17,173 nt of DNA from NCBI GenBank assembly GCA_964432825.1, contig CAYSOX010000019.1, positions 1-17,173 on the forward strand. Direction: 5' to 3'. The translations under genes were made by a program, and so were the position numbers. The DNA comes from UMGS1908 sp964432825 (GTDB lineage Bacteria; Bacillota; Clostridia; Christensenellales; UBA1242). Below, piece by piece: positions 1 through 6,349 of the stretch (position 1 is its first letter; each line of letters begins with the position of its first letter). Under the pieces are notes generated by a model. The model ran no database searches. It saw only the letters and a program-made list of their open reading frames with translations, and had not been told where the DNA came from.

Positions 1-52
1 CTAAAAGTAAACACAAAGATAAAAACATTGAAAGTGGCAACAAAATCAGTTT

Positions 53-274
53 GTGCTTTTTAATAAGTTTTGGAAGATTTGTAAAAGTAAAAGCATTGAA
101 ATCTTTGGCTCTCAAAAGTCATATTTGAAACTTGCATCAATGGGATTTGATTATTTAGAGGCTTTCATACCAGACGCCAATGCAATAAATACTTTAAGTG
201 CTGAAATGATAAGTGAAAACTGCGACAAGTTCGCATCCCTAATTAAAAATTTAATAATTGAATACGACTTGTAA
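53..274 (+). CDS. Doubtful hypothetical ORF, possibly a gene remnant
   Basis: A 73-codon open frame with a GTG start and no recognisable ribosome binding site. The frame is closed by a TGA at 29-31, so it does not simply run in from outside the window. The product is helical-looking, with a central MGFDYLEAF stretch and an acidic C-terminus, and I recognise no family. A second frame is open from the left edge to about 128, so this could be the frameshifted tail of a gene lying mostly upstream. A strong terminator lies about 180 bases downstream at 453-496, which fits a plus-strand gene ending hereabouts. It may equally be non-coding. Confidence 0.3.
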   Translation: MLFNKFWKICKSKSIEIFGSQKSYLKLASMGFDYLEAFIPDANAINTLSAEMISENCDKFASLIKNLIIEYDL

Positions 275-452
275 TTTAAAACACTTGTCAACGCGAGAAA
301 AACAAAACCCAACTCCTAATAAAACCATTTGAAATAAACTGTGTTTTAGGCTTTGTTGAGACATTGGCATTTTCTAACATATTTGGTTTTATATAAAAGC
401 AAACATTTTTGACCCGCGGAAACAATAAAATACACCCCGCTTTTGCACTTGT

Positions 453-496
453 AAAAAGCACCTCCATATAGTATATGCCCATAGGAGGTGCTTTTT
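453..496. terminator. Strong bidirectional hairpin terminator
   Basis: A perfect 13-bp inverted repeat, AAAAAGCACCTCC at 453-465 and its complement at 484-496, with an 18-nt loop. The GC-rich core is flanked by A and T runs, so it can work on either strand. On the plus strand it would end transcripts entering from the left edge or from the ORF at 53-274. A 64-codon minus-strand ORF that starts inside the right arm is not credible. Confidence 0.75.
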
Positions 497-846
497 GTGA
501 TAAGTTAAGTACAAAATTTCCATTTGTATAATCCGAAATTAAAAAGTGAAATTTAGATAAATATTCATTCTGTTTTAATAAATATTTTTCTATTATAGAT
601 TTTATCCTATCTTTTTAAGTGGTTGTGAATAATTTCAATAATTAAAAGCATTCCCGCTTTTATTGGTTTTAAAATTCATAATCATTTATAATTTCATATT
701 AACCCCTGTTCTTTTCTTCTACATATTTAACAAATTCATTAGCCAGCTAGCCTTAAATATGAAATGTTGACACTAAAAATCGGCTTAAAAAATTTTGCAA
801 ATTAATGCCTTTTATAAATTATTGCCTTTTACGGTTTTAAAAAATG
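497..846. other. Gene-free AT-rich stretch
   Basis: No convincing gene, RNA or repeat is seen. On the minus strand, 746-699 is open in a frame reading LANEFVKYVEEKNRG then stop, which looks like the C-terminal tail of a real protein. It is only 15 codons, directly follows a stop codon, and may be chance or the last trace of a decayed gene. Confidence 0.4.
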
Positions 847-880
847 AAAAAAGTTCTATCATTTAAGACAGAACTTTTTT
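847..880 (-). terminator. Terminator of the lipoprotein gene
   Basis: An 11-bp inverted repeat, AAAAAAGTTCT at 847-857 and AGAACTTTTTT at 870-880, which extends inward by two more pairs past one mismatch. Read on the minus strand it ends in a run of six T. It lies about 50 bases after the stop of the lipoprotein gene at 930. Confidence 0.8.
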
Positions 881-929
881 GTTTGGTAATATTAATTTTT
901 TTAGTTAATCACCGGAAACTTTTATAAAA

Positions 930-1820
930 TTAGTCAAAAAGGTCTTCCAACCCCTCAAATTTTTCTAATACATCAGCACTTGGGATGGTTGTAGGATAAT
1001 CTTTTGCATCCTTTGGAAGTTTAATTTCATCATCAAACGCTTCCATTGTTGCACTAATCTTCAAAATTCCCATATCCATTTCTAGTGTCATTCCAACAAG
1101 TTTGTTTGACTTAAACACATAATATACATCAACACTTCCGTCAAACATTGCACTTGTAAGTGATTCTGGTGCCGTTACATTGATATGCCACTTGGTATAC
1201 TTTCCGCTGGTTGCCTTTTCTACTTTAACCTTGCCACCATTTTTTAAATCGCCTTCAATATCTTCAATAAACTCCGCAAAATCAACTTTATCTACAATGC
1301 TTTCAATATATGATAAATATTCATCACTTGATTTTACTGTTTCAATTTCCGCCTCTTTTTGGTGTTGAACTTTATTTTCACCATAAGCAATATTGGTATA
1401 TTGAACGCCATCTTTATAATACAACTCAACAACTTGCTTTTCATTTTTAATATTTGCATTAGCACGATATGCAAAATCGTTTATTGTAAATTCTATATCG
1501 CCATCATCGGTAGTCTTTTTGGTCCAACGAAGAACCGAATTTACTTCCATATTAAAAATTTCACCCGTTCCCGCACTTTCGGCATCACCACCCGATGCGG
1601 AACTTAATGACATTGTAACCTTTACACCCTTATTAAAAGCGTCCGACTCTTTAACTTCAGATGTGTATGCCTTAACATCTGCCATAGTCACCTCTGAATA
1701 TTTACCCTTTGTATCTACATCAGCCTTTGCGTCTAGTTGGTCGCCACCGCAGGCAACTAATGATAAACTTAGTGGCACAAGCATTATTGCTACTAGCAAT
1801 GATTTTAGAAATTTCTTCAT
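930..1820 (-). CDS. Secreted lipoprotein of unknown function
   Basis: A 296-aa protein with a textbook lipoprotein signal peptide: basic start MKKFLK, a hydrophobic core, and lipobox LVAC with the lipidated cysteine at residue 24, followed by GG. It should therefore be anchored on the outer face of the cytoplasmic membrane. The mature part alternates polar and hydrophobic residues (YYKDGVQY, VYYVFKSNKLVGMTLEMDMG), as expected for a beta-rich LolA/LppX-like fold; this fold guess is inference and I cannot name a family. The ribosome site AAGGAGGGG at 1827-1835 is ideally placed and fixes the ATG start. The gene has its own promoter and terminator, so it is monocistronic. Confidence 0.85.
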   Translation of the reverse strand: MKKFLKSLLVAIMLVPLSLSLVACGGDQLDAKADVDTKGKYSEVTMADVKAYTSEVKESDAFNKGVKVTMSLSSASGGDAESAGTGEIFNMEVNSVLRWTKKTTDDGDIEFTINDFAYRANANIKNEKQVVELYYKDGVQYTNIAYGENKVQHQKEAEIETVKSSDEYLSYIESIVDKVDFAEFIEDIEGDLKNGGKVKVEKATSGKYTKWHINVTAPESLTSAMFDGSVDVYYVFKSNKLVGMTLEMDMGILKISATMEAFDDEIKLPKDAKDYPTTIPSADVLEKFEGLEDLFD

Positions 1821-1848
1821 AAATTTCCCCTCCTTTTTATTTTAGTAT

Positions 1849-1878
1849 ATGTTAACACTTCCATTTAGGTTTTGTCAA
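1849..1878 (-). promoter_or_regulatory. Sigma-A-type promoter of the lipoprotein gene
   Basis: On the minus strand, TTGACA (1873-1878), an 18-base spacer, then TAACAT (1849-1854) preceded by TGT, giving an extended -10. TATACT (1844-1849) overlaps it but sits 23 bases from the -35. The ribosome site follows within 15-20 bases. Confidence 0.6.
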
Positions 1879-1945
1879 ACAAAAACCATCAGACATTTCA
1901 CAAAAATTTAAAATTTTTCACAATTGCAAGTTTTTAAAAAATCAA

Positions 1946-2020
1946 CTATTCATTTATTTCACAAATATTCACAAACTTTTTCTTTTTAGATTTTGCATAG
2001 TATAGTGCTTTATACGCCCC
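1946..2020 (-). pseudogene. Out-of-frame C-terminus of the SLOG gene
   Basis: Directly after the stop of the upstream frame, the other frame encodes GAYKALYYAKSKKKKFVNICEINE in two parts: GAYKALYYAKSK, then KKKFVNICEINE, then TAG at 1948-1946. The first part is what the SLOG/DUF1273-like family usually carries after its DIVVxYV strand, namely a glycine loop followed by a helix. The junction falls in a run of five G (plus-strand C5, 2017-2021). One G fewer gives ...KSGAYKAL; two more gives ...KSGGAYKAL. The gene is therefore either truncated by a real indel, or intact with an assembly error. Repaired length is about 156 aa. Confidence 0.7.
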
Positions 2021-2417
2021 CACTTTTCTCCTTTGTTTTTACATAAAAAACGACAATATCACTTTGATTTATTATTTCGCAATTTCTGTAATAAATACGA
2101 GTATACCAATAGTCATATTTTAAATCTAGATAAACTACTTCTTCATAAACCTCGTTTTTAAGCCATTGTGGGCGTTTATCCCACCGAACCCACCTCGGGT
2201 CGGACACACAAAATATCCGTCTTATGTGTGGATATTTTATTTTTAACTCGCTAATTGTCTGATAACATAAATCATCAAATTGCCCAAGCCCGCCAAAATA
2301 AAAAACTCCAACATTATCATTGATTACCAACTCTTCAAATATACTTTTTAATTTTTCCTTTAACTCCAGCGAAATTATAATTTTACTATGTCCAAAAACC
2401 GCACAACTATTATACAT
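2010..2417 (-). CDS. SLOG-fold (DUF1273-like) protein, frameshifted near the C-terminus
   Basis: A 135-aa reading frame beginning MYNSCAVFGHSK. The features are typical of small SLOG/Rossmann-like proteins of the YpsA/DUF1273 type: N-terminal beta strand plus FGHS, then FYFGGLGQFD (glycine-rich nucleotide-binding loop), a helix leading into KYPHIRRIFCV, and the late strand SDIVVFYV. Such proteins are thought to bind nucleotide-derived ligands; the substrate is unknown. The frame stops at SGGV, just before the final helix, which continues in another frame (1946-2020). I chose ATG 2417 because AAGGGGG lies just upstream and the predicted transcript starts near 2440, excluding the longer frame from 2456. 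It is divergent from the XRE regulator at 2537, which probably controls it. Confidence 0.7.
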   Translation of the reverse strand: MYNSCAVFGHSKIIISLELKEKLKSIFEELVINDNVGVFYFGGLGQFDDLCYQTISELKIKYPHIRRIFCVSDPRWVRWDKRPQWLKNEVYEEVVYLDLKYDYWYTRIYYRNCEIINQSDIVVFYVKTKEKSGGV

Positions 2418-2446
2418 AAAACCCCCTTGGCTACATAAGTTCCTAT

Positions 2447-2475
2447 ATTGTATCACATATTATGGTTGTGTGCAA
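2447..2475 (-). promoter_or_regulatory. Promoter of the SLOG gene
   Basis: On the minus strand, TTGCAC (2470-2475), 17-base spacer, TACAAT (2447-2452), with TGA just before the -10 as an extended element. Predicted start is near 2440, giving a leader of about 23 bases before the ATG at 2417. The -35 touches the left operator-like repeat. Confidence 0.65.
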
Positions 2476-2511
2476 CTATAATTTTGCATTTGCCGTGATT
2501 AAACTATAGTT
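2474..2511. promoter_or_regulatory. Paired operator-like repeats between the SLOG and XRE genes
   Basis: AACTATAATT at 2474-2483 and AACTATAGTT at 2502-2511 match at 9 of 10 bases. The second is a perfect 10-bp palindrome. Their starts are 28 bases apart. The left copy overlaps the -35 of the SLOG promoter. The right copy lies 26 bases before the XRE start codon, where that gene's own promoter should be. This is the arrangement expected for a small dimeric XRE repressor controlling itself and its divergent neighbour. Binding is inferred. Confidence 0.5.
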
Positions 2512-2536
2512 ATAAATAACCAAAAGGGAGTTTTAA

Positions 2537-2779
2537 ATGAATAGCGTTAATAAAGCCGTTGCCTTGCGAGTTCGAGAATTACTAAAAGCGAAAAATATGA
2601 CACAATATAGACTTGCTATGAACAGCGGAATCACCCACTCTACCTTAAAAAATATCATTCACGACACCGTCAAAGACAATTTGTTATCTACTGTTATTTT
2701 AATCGCCTCCGGATTTGATATGACGGTTAGCGAATTTTTGAATAGCCCTTTATTTTTGGAAGAAAACTTAAATATTTAA
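2537..2779 (+). CDS. Small XRE-family helix-turn-helix transcriptional regulator
   Basis: An 80-aa protein consisting almost entirely of a Cro/C1-type HTH domain. Residues about 6-20 form helix 1 (AVALRVRELLKAK), MTQYRLAMNSG (21-31) helix 2 and the turn, and THSTLKNII (33-41) the recognition helix. The C-terminal helices include the family-typical TVSEFLNSPLF. There is no ligand or protease domain, so it is a stand-alone repressor of the minimal size. GGGAG lies 7-8 bases before the ATG. It is divergently transcribed from the SLOG gene, and the intergenic region carries a palindromic repeat pair, so regulation of that gene and itself is likely but inferred. Confidence 0.88.
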   Translation: MNSVNKAVALRVRELLKAKNMTQYRLAMNSGITHSTLKNIIHDTVKDNLLSTVILIASGFDMTVSEFLNSPLFLEENLNI

Positions 2780-2993
2780 GTTTTTGCAAACCTTAAAATT
2801 TGTAATAGCATTTTTAGTTTTTTGTTCATTTCACCTTTGGGGGGCGTTTTGGTTTGGGGGTCGGTTTCCGAGCAATTTCTTCGCTTTTTGGAGAGAGTAT
2901 TTCGCTTTTTGAAAAATTTCCCCACTTTTTTGACTATGCTTTTAACTTATTTCACCTTTTAAAAAAAGTATAATTAAAAACATCTTCTTTTAG

Positions 2994-3022
2994 TTGAAAA
3001 TTTTCAAATTATCCGTTATAAT
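2994..3022 (+). promoter_or_regulatory. Promoter of the RdgB-ASCH gene
   Basis: TTGAAA (2994-2999), 17-base spacer, and consensus TATAAT (3017-3022). The ribosome site GAGGTG at 3035-3040 follows, 5 bases before ATG 3046. The upstream gap 2780-2993 has no gene; it has a G-rich patch (G6 and G5 runs, 2839-2860). Confidence 0.75.
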
Positions 3023-3045
3023 TATTGTCGTAGTGAGGTGTATGT

Positions 3046-3996
3046 ATGGAAAAAATAGTTTTTGCAAGCAACAACAAAAATAAACTTAAAGAAATGAAAG
3101 TTCTATTTTCTAATTATGAACTTTTAAGCCTTGAGGACATTGGATTTACCGAAGAAATTGAAGAGACGGGAACCACCTTTTTAGCAAACGCACTAATAAA
3201 GGCAAAAACCGTTTATGATTATCTTTATAAAAAAGGAACTCCTATGGTTGTTATTGCCGACGATAGCGGACTTTGTGTAGACGCATTAGACGGTGCCCCT
3301 GGAGTATACTCCGCAAGATATGGTTCGGTGGACGACCGAAATGCAACAAATGAAGAAAACCGCAAGAAACTACTTAAAAAACTTGAAGGTGTTGAAAACC
3401 GCAAAGCACATTTTTGCACCGAAATAGTTCTATATGCCTCAGATGACGATGTAAGATATGGAGAGGGCAAGGCTTACGGCGAAATTTCATATGCCGAAAG
3501 TGGAGACTTAACCTTTGGTTATGACCCAATCTTCTACTCTTACGATCTTGAAGAAAAGTTTAGCGAAGTCACCCCCGAAGAAAAGAATTCCGTTTCACAC
3601 CGCGCACGTGCCGTTTTTGATTTATTCAACGGCGGAAGTGTTGTTCATATGATGAAATTGCGACCAGAATATTACAACAAAGTTGCAACCGGCGAAAAAA
3701 CTATTGAAGTAAGACTTTTTGATGAAAAGCGTCAAAACCTTGGAAATCGCGAATATATAGCCTTTGAAAATATTGAGAACCACAACATTTTAGTCACCGA
3801 AATAACCGAATTAAAGCAATTTTGTAACTTTGATGACTGCATAGAATATACTGGAACTAAAAAAGTTGGGTTTAACGGCAAAACTCCAGAAGATACCATT
3901 AGAACCTATCGTGAAATATACTCATCGGAGGACGAAGCAAAATACGGAGTGCTTGCAATAACCCTAAAAGTTGTCGAACAATTCGACCGCGATTAA
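3046..3996 (+). CDS. rdgB: RdgB/HAM1 XTP/dITP pyrophosphatase fused to a C-terminal ASCH domain
   Basis: A 316-aa two-domain protein. Residues 1-197 are a complete HAM1-like nucleotide pyrophosphatase: FASNNKNKLKEM at 6-17, the metal/active-site motif ADDSGL (71-76), APGVYSARY (84-92), GYDPIF (158-163) and SHRARA (184-189). The family hydrolyses dITP, XTP and ITP to monophosphates, keeping deaminated purines out of DNA and RNA. Residues about 201-310 are an ASCH domain, recognised by HMMKLRPEYYNKVATG, GEKTIEVRL (216-224) and a closing ITLKVV strand. ASCH domains are RNA-binding-like beta barrels, and E. coli YqfB of this fold is an N4-acetylcytidine amidohydrolase. Usual RdgB length is about 190-205 aa, so the tail is a true addition. 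An internal MM at 202-203 with GGAAG upstream could allow separate ASCH translation. Confidence 0.92.
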   Translation: MEKIVFASNNKNKLKEMKVLFSNYELLSLEDIGFTEEIEETGTTFLANALIKAKTVYDYLYKKGTPMVVIADDSGLCVDALDGAPGVYSARYGSVDDRNATNEENRKKLLKKLEGVENRKAHFCTEIVLYASDDDVRYGEGKAYGEISYAESGDLTFGYDPIFYSYDLEEKFSEVTPEEKNSVSHRARAVFDLFNGGSVVHMMKLRPEYYNKVATGEKTIEVRLFDEKRQNLGNREYIAFENIENHNILVTEITELKQFCNFDDCIEYTGTKKVGFNGKTPEDTIRTYREIYSSEDEAKYGVLAITLKVVEQFDRD

Positions 3997-4058
3997 AACC
4001 AAACTTAAAAGCAAAAACCACAGGAAAATGTTATCCCGCTTAAAACCAATAAAATATT

Positions 4059-4088
4059 AAAGGCAAATCTTATTATGATTTGCCTTTT
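4059..4088 (+). terminator. Terminator of the RdgB-ASCH gene
   Basis: An 11-bp perfect stem, AAAGGCAAATC (4059-4069) and GATTTGCCTTT (4077-4087), with a 7-nt loop and a short T4 end, about 60 bases after the stop codon. It is nearly symmetric and may also block minus-strand readthrough. Confidence 0.65.
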
Positions 4089-4214
4089 AAATGAATTTTT
4101 AAAATTTGGTGTTATAGACTTTTTAAACCTTGTTATATAATTTCGTATCTTTTTACATTAAAAAACTCCCAAACTTTTAGTGAATCACTATTTTTGCACC
4201 ACAAAAATGTTATC

Positions 4215-4240
4215 AACTTTAAATTCGGAAGTTTAAAGTT
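4215..4240 (-). terminator. Weak AT-rich hairpin after the histidine phosphatase gene
   Basis: AACTTTAAA (4215-4223) and TTTAAAGTT (4232-4240) with an 8-nt loop, only 5 bases after the stop codon at 4246. The stem is AT-rich and the following T run (minus strand, about 4203-4207) is not adjacent, so the terminator role is uncertain. Confidence 0.3.
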
Positions 4241-4245
4241 TTCGG

Positions 4246-4788
4246 TTAAACCCTATATTTTACCACGGCACCATTGGAGCATTGCATCCATTGGGCTTTG
4301 CCTTTTAGCGGAAGTTTATTAAAATACGCATTAAAAGCATATAGATTTGATGAATGTGCCACAATTACAATTGTTGGCTCAAAATCTTTTGTTTCTTTAA
4401 GTTTATTTTCCTTAATAACCAAATCTAGCCCCGCAAAGTTTTGCTTTGTGAACATTGTAAGCGTCTCAAACTTGCCATTGGTGTAATCATAATTCATATA
4501 ATTTTTAAGCCAAACTTCTTCTTCTGGAGTTTTTGGGATGGTTCCCTTACGCTCGGTAAACTGCTTCATTGTGATATAATCAACTCCAAAGTGTTTAGCA
4601 ATAATTTTTGCGGTATCTACCGCTCTTTCTAGTGGTGATGAATACACCGCTACAACATTTTCATTTTCTAAATATTTTGCAACATTTTTTGCCGTACGCT
4701 TACCCCTTGCAGAAATATGCACAGCATCTGGAATAAGTGCAGTAATATATTTTTTAATTTCGGCATGGCGAACAAAACAAATCCTCAT
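4246..4788 (-). CDS. Histidine phosphatase (phosphoglycerate mutase-like) family protein
   Basis: A 180-aa cytoplasmic protein with the branch-1 histidine phosphatase core: VRHAE at 6-10 (phospho-accepting His8 with Arg7), YSSPLERAVDTA at 49-60 (phosphate-binding Arg55), TERKG at 78-82 (the likely acid Glu79) and VAHSS at 143-147 (second catalytic His145). The classical RHGE is RHAE here and GHSG is AHSS; both occur in divergent members. Substrate cannot be told: family members act on sugar phosphates, alpha-ribazole phosphate or nucleotides. AAGGAG at 4795-4800, 6 bases from the ATG, sets the start. It lies 168 bases downstream of the SpoIID-like gene on the same strand but has its own promoter. 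Confidence 0.87.
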   Translation of the reverse strand: MRICFVRHAEIKKYITALIPDAVHISARGKRTAKNVAKYLENENVVAVYSSPLERAVDTAKIIAKHFGVDYITMKQFTERKGTIPKTPEEEVWLKNYMNYDYTNGKFETLTMFTKQNFAGLDLVIKENKLKETKDFEPTIVIVAHSSNLYAFNAYFNKLPLKGKAQWMQCSNGAVVKYRV

Positions 4789-4830
4789 AATTTTCTCCTT
4801 AATAGTTATAATTTTACTTAAACAAAAAAG

Positions 4831-4859
4831 ATTATAACAAAATTACAACGCATTTGCAA
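4831..4859 (-). promoter_or_regulatory. Promoter of the histidine phosphatase gene
   Basis: On the minus strand, TTGCAA (4854-4859), 17-base spacer, and consensus TATAAT (4831-4836). The predicted leader is about 36 bases and includes the AAGGAG ribosome site. Confidence 0.65.
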
Positions 4860-4956
4860 ATATTTTAGAATAGTTTTGTGCGCAACAGCAGTTTTTAAAA
4901 GATAAAGCATTAATATATGTCTTAAAAAAATTAACATTATTTCTAATTTGTGTAAC

Positions 4957-5919
4957 CTAAGATAATTTAAACTTGCATAATTCGATGTTGTCAAAATAAA
5001 ACTTTAATATTTCGTCATAGGTTTTGCCTTCTTCGGCTAAAATTTTAGCACCCCATTGACTCATTCCGACTCCGTGACCATACCCCACACCTTCTAGATA
5101 CACCGATTTAGAACTCGCTACCATATTGGTTATTTTTGTTGATTTCATTTTGGTAGAACCAATTTTTATTCGAAAGGTGTTTGCATCCACCGTGGCACCG
5201 CCAATCTTAAAATTCTTCACACGCCCACTCTCGTCGGTATCTCCAATTGTGAGAGAAGTCAACGAATTTACGCTTACACCCATTTCACGAAGGGCGTTTA
5301 AAAAATCCGACTTGGAAATTGTGGTGTTCCAGTTAAAATTTTGGCTATTTTCGGCGTTTTCTACACTCTTTTGAACCTTTGTATAATCCTCTTCTTCAAG
5401 GTAATTTAAGCCGTTTTTTGCCGTTGTGGTGACGCCTCCAGCATTTGAGTGAAACCATCCCTCAATTATATTTCCATTTGAAGTTAAGATTTGCCCCTTG
5501 GTTTCGTTTACCGCCCGTTTTATATTGTCATTTATTCGGCTTTCATCATATGCTTGGGCTTCGGTTACATCGTTTGAAATATCCGCGCCGTCATATTTAC
5601 TTGTGTAATTCTGCAAAAAATACAATGTATATGTTCGGGCAAGCACCGCTTGTGCCTTTAATGCTTCTATGCCCCAACTATTATACATTTCACCCGCAAC
5701 CACACCCAGCAAATACTCCTCCAAATTCATTTGCTTAATTTTTTTAGTTTTTGTATCATAAACCTTCAATATTATTTCTTCATTTTGCGATGTTGAAGAA
5801 ATGTTTTGCGGTAAGGTTATTTCTTGTTCTTTAACCTTAGATTTACACGAAACTCCTACACTTCCCAAAATAAGGCAAATGGCGAAAATTGAAATAGTTT
5901 TAAAAAGTTTACGAACCAT
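4957..5919 (-). CDS. spoIID: SpoIID/LytB-domain lytic transglycosylase, putative lipoprotein
   Basis: A 320-aa protein with an N-terminal signal region (KLFKTISIFAICLILGSVGVSC) ending at Cys25, a weaker than usual lipobox, so it is exported and membrane-attached. The SpoIID domain fills the rest: LEEYLLGVVAGEM at 67-78, in which Glu77 corresponds to the catalytic glutamate of SpoIID, ALKAQAVLARTYTL at 86-99, EGWFHSNAGG at 153-162, and the hallmark GYGHGVGMSQWGA at 279-291. In Bacillus, SpoIID cleaves denuded glycan strands during forespore engulfment. Sporulation here is inference: no spoIIQ or spoIIID neighbour is present and the promoter looks sigma-A-like, so a vegetative SpoIID-like role is possible. 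ATG 5919 is preferred over 6048 because AGAGAGG and a promoter lie between the two. Confidence 0.85.
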   Translation of the reverse strand: MVRKLFKTISIFAICLILGSVGVSCKSKVKEQEITLPQNISSTSQNEEIILKVYDTKTKKIKQMNLEEYLLGVVAGEMYNSWGIEALKAQAVLARTYTLYFLQNYTSKYDGADISNDVTEAQAYDESRINDNIKRAVNETKGQILTSNGNIIEGWFHSNAGGVTTTAKNGLNYLEEEDYTKVQKSVENAENSQNFNWNTTISKSDFLNALREMGVSVNSLTSLTIGDTDESGRVKNFKIGGATVDANTFRIKIGSTKMKSTKITNMVASSKSVYLEGVGYGHGVGMSQWGAKILAEEGKTYDEILKFYFDNIELCKFKLS

Positions 5920-5964
5920 AAAAAACAACCTCTCTTTAAGGTTATTTTTTGTGAAAGTGCAGAA

Positions 5965-5994
5965 ATTATACATCAAAAAAGTTATTAAAATCAA
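5965..5994 (-). promoter_or_regulatory. Promoter of the SpoIID-like gene
   Basis: On the minus strand, TTGATT (5989-5994), 18-base spacer, and consensus TATAAT (5965-5970). It lies inside the longest possible reading frame, which argues that translation starts at 5919. It does not look like a sigma-E site. Confidence 0.6.
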
Positions 5995-6035
5995 AAAGTT
6001 TAAGAGTAAAACCACCCATCCACCGAAATGCCCAT

Positions 6036-6237
6036 AGCACCACCACAAGCAAAGCCGTCGGACACTAGGAATATGCCACCTAGCGGTGTCGCATTCTTCC
6101 CGCCTCAGATATTATAAACTATGTGATGTTGATTTGCTCACGAGTTCGCCAATCAGTTTGCTAACGCAAACTCCGTTATAAATAACGGCATCACAGTATG
6201 TAAAATAATTTTTTCGCAATGCTCAAAATTTGGTGCT
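6036..6237. repeat. Hairpin-dense non-coding block with a 74-nt four-way-junction fold
   Basis: Less AT-rich than its surroundings and without a plausible gene. From 6122 to 6195 four 7-bp helices fit end to end: outer stem 6122-6128/6189-6195 (TGTGATG/CATCACA); arm 6131-6137/6148-6154 with one mismatch; hairpin AGTTTGC-TAAC-GCAAACT at 6155-6172; hairpin CCGTTAT-AA-ATAACGG at 6173-6188. A further bulged hairpin lies at 6061-6090 (GACACTAGG/CCTAG..TGTC), and AGCACC (6036-6041) can close the block with GGTGCT (6232-6237). It is not a tRNA: there is no T-loop, no 7-nt anticodon loop and no CCA. A repeat element or structured RNA is possible. A minus-strand frame (about 6104-6000) reads GGKNATPLGGIFLVSDGF, which could be a coding remnant. 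Confidence 0.5.
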
Positions 6238-6349
6238 GACACACCTAAAAAATTAAAAATTTTTCTTCACTGTATGTAAGACCATCGGGCATTTAAAATA
6301 TTATCACTACTTAATAACATTTTTGCCACTTAAAGTTATTATCACTACT
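6191..6349. repeat. Short direct repeats downstream of recD2
   Basis: ATTATCACTACT occurs at 6300-6311 and 6338-6349, 38 bases apart; the second copy covers the recD2 stop codon. TCACAGTATGTAA (6191-6203) and TCACTGTATGTAA (6267-6279) form another near-identical pair, 76 bases apart. They flank the hairpin block. No clear terminator for recD2 is seen here. Confidence 0.45.

Noticed and set aside
288..482. A 64-codon minus-strand ORF
   Set aside because: Its start lies inside the right arm of a strong terminator hairpin and no ribosome site or promoter is seen.
2839..2864. G-quadruplex in the gap before the RdgB-ASCH gene
   Set aside because: Only two runs of three or more G (six and five) are present; the other G tracts are pairs, so at best a weak two-layer structure is possible.
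5920..6048. N-terminal extension of the SpoIID-like protein
   Set aside because: The promoter and ribosome site lie inside the extension, and starting at 5919 gives a proper signal peptide.
6122..6195. tRNA gene
   Set aside because: The length and a 7-bp outer stem fit, but there is no TTCRA T-loop, no 7-nt anticodon loop with flanking T and purine, and no D-loop GG.
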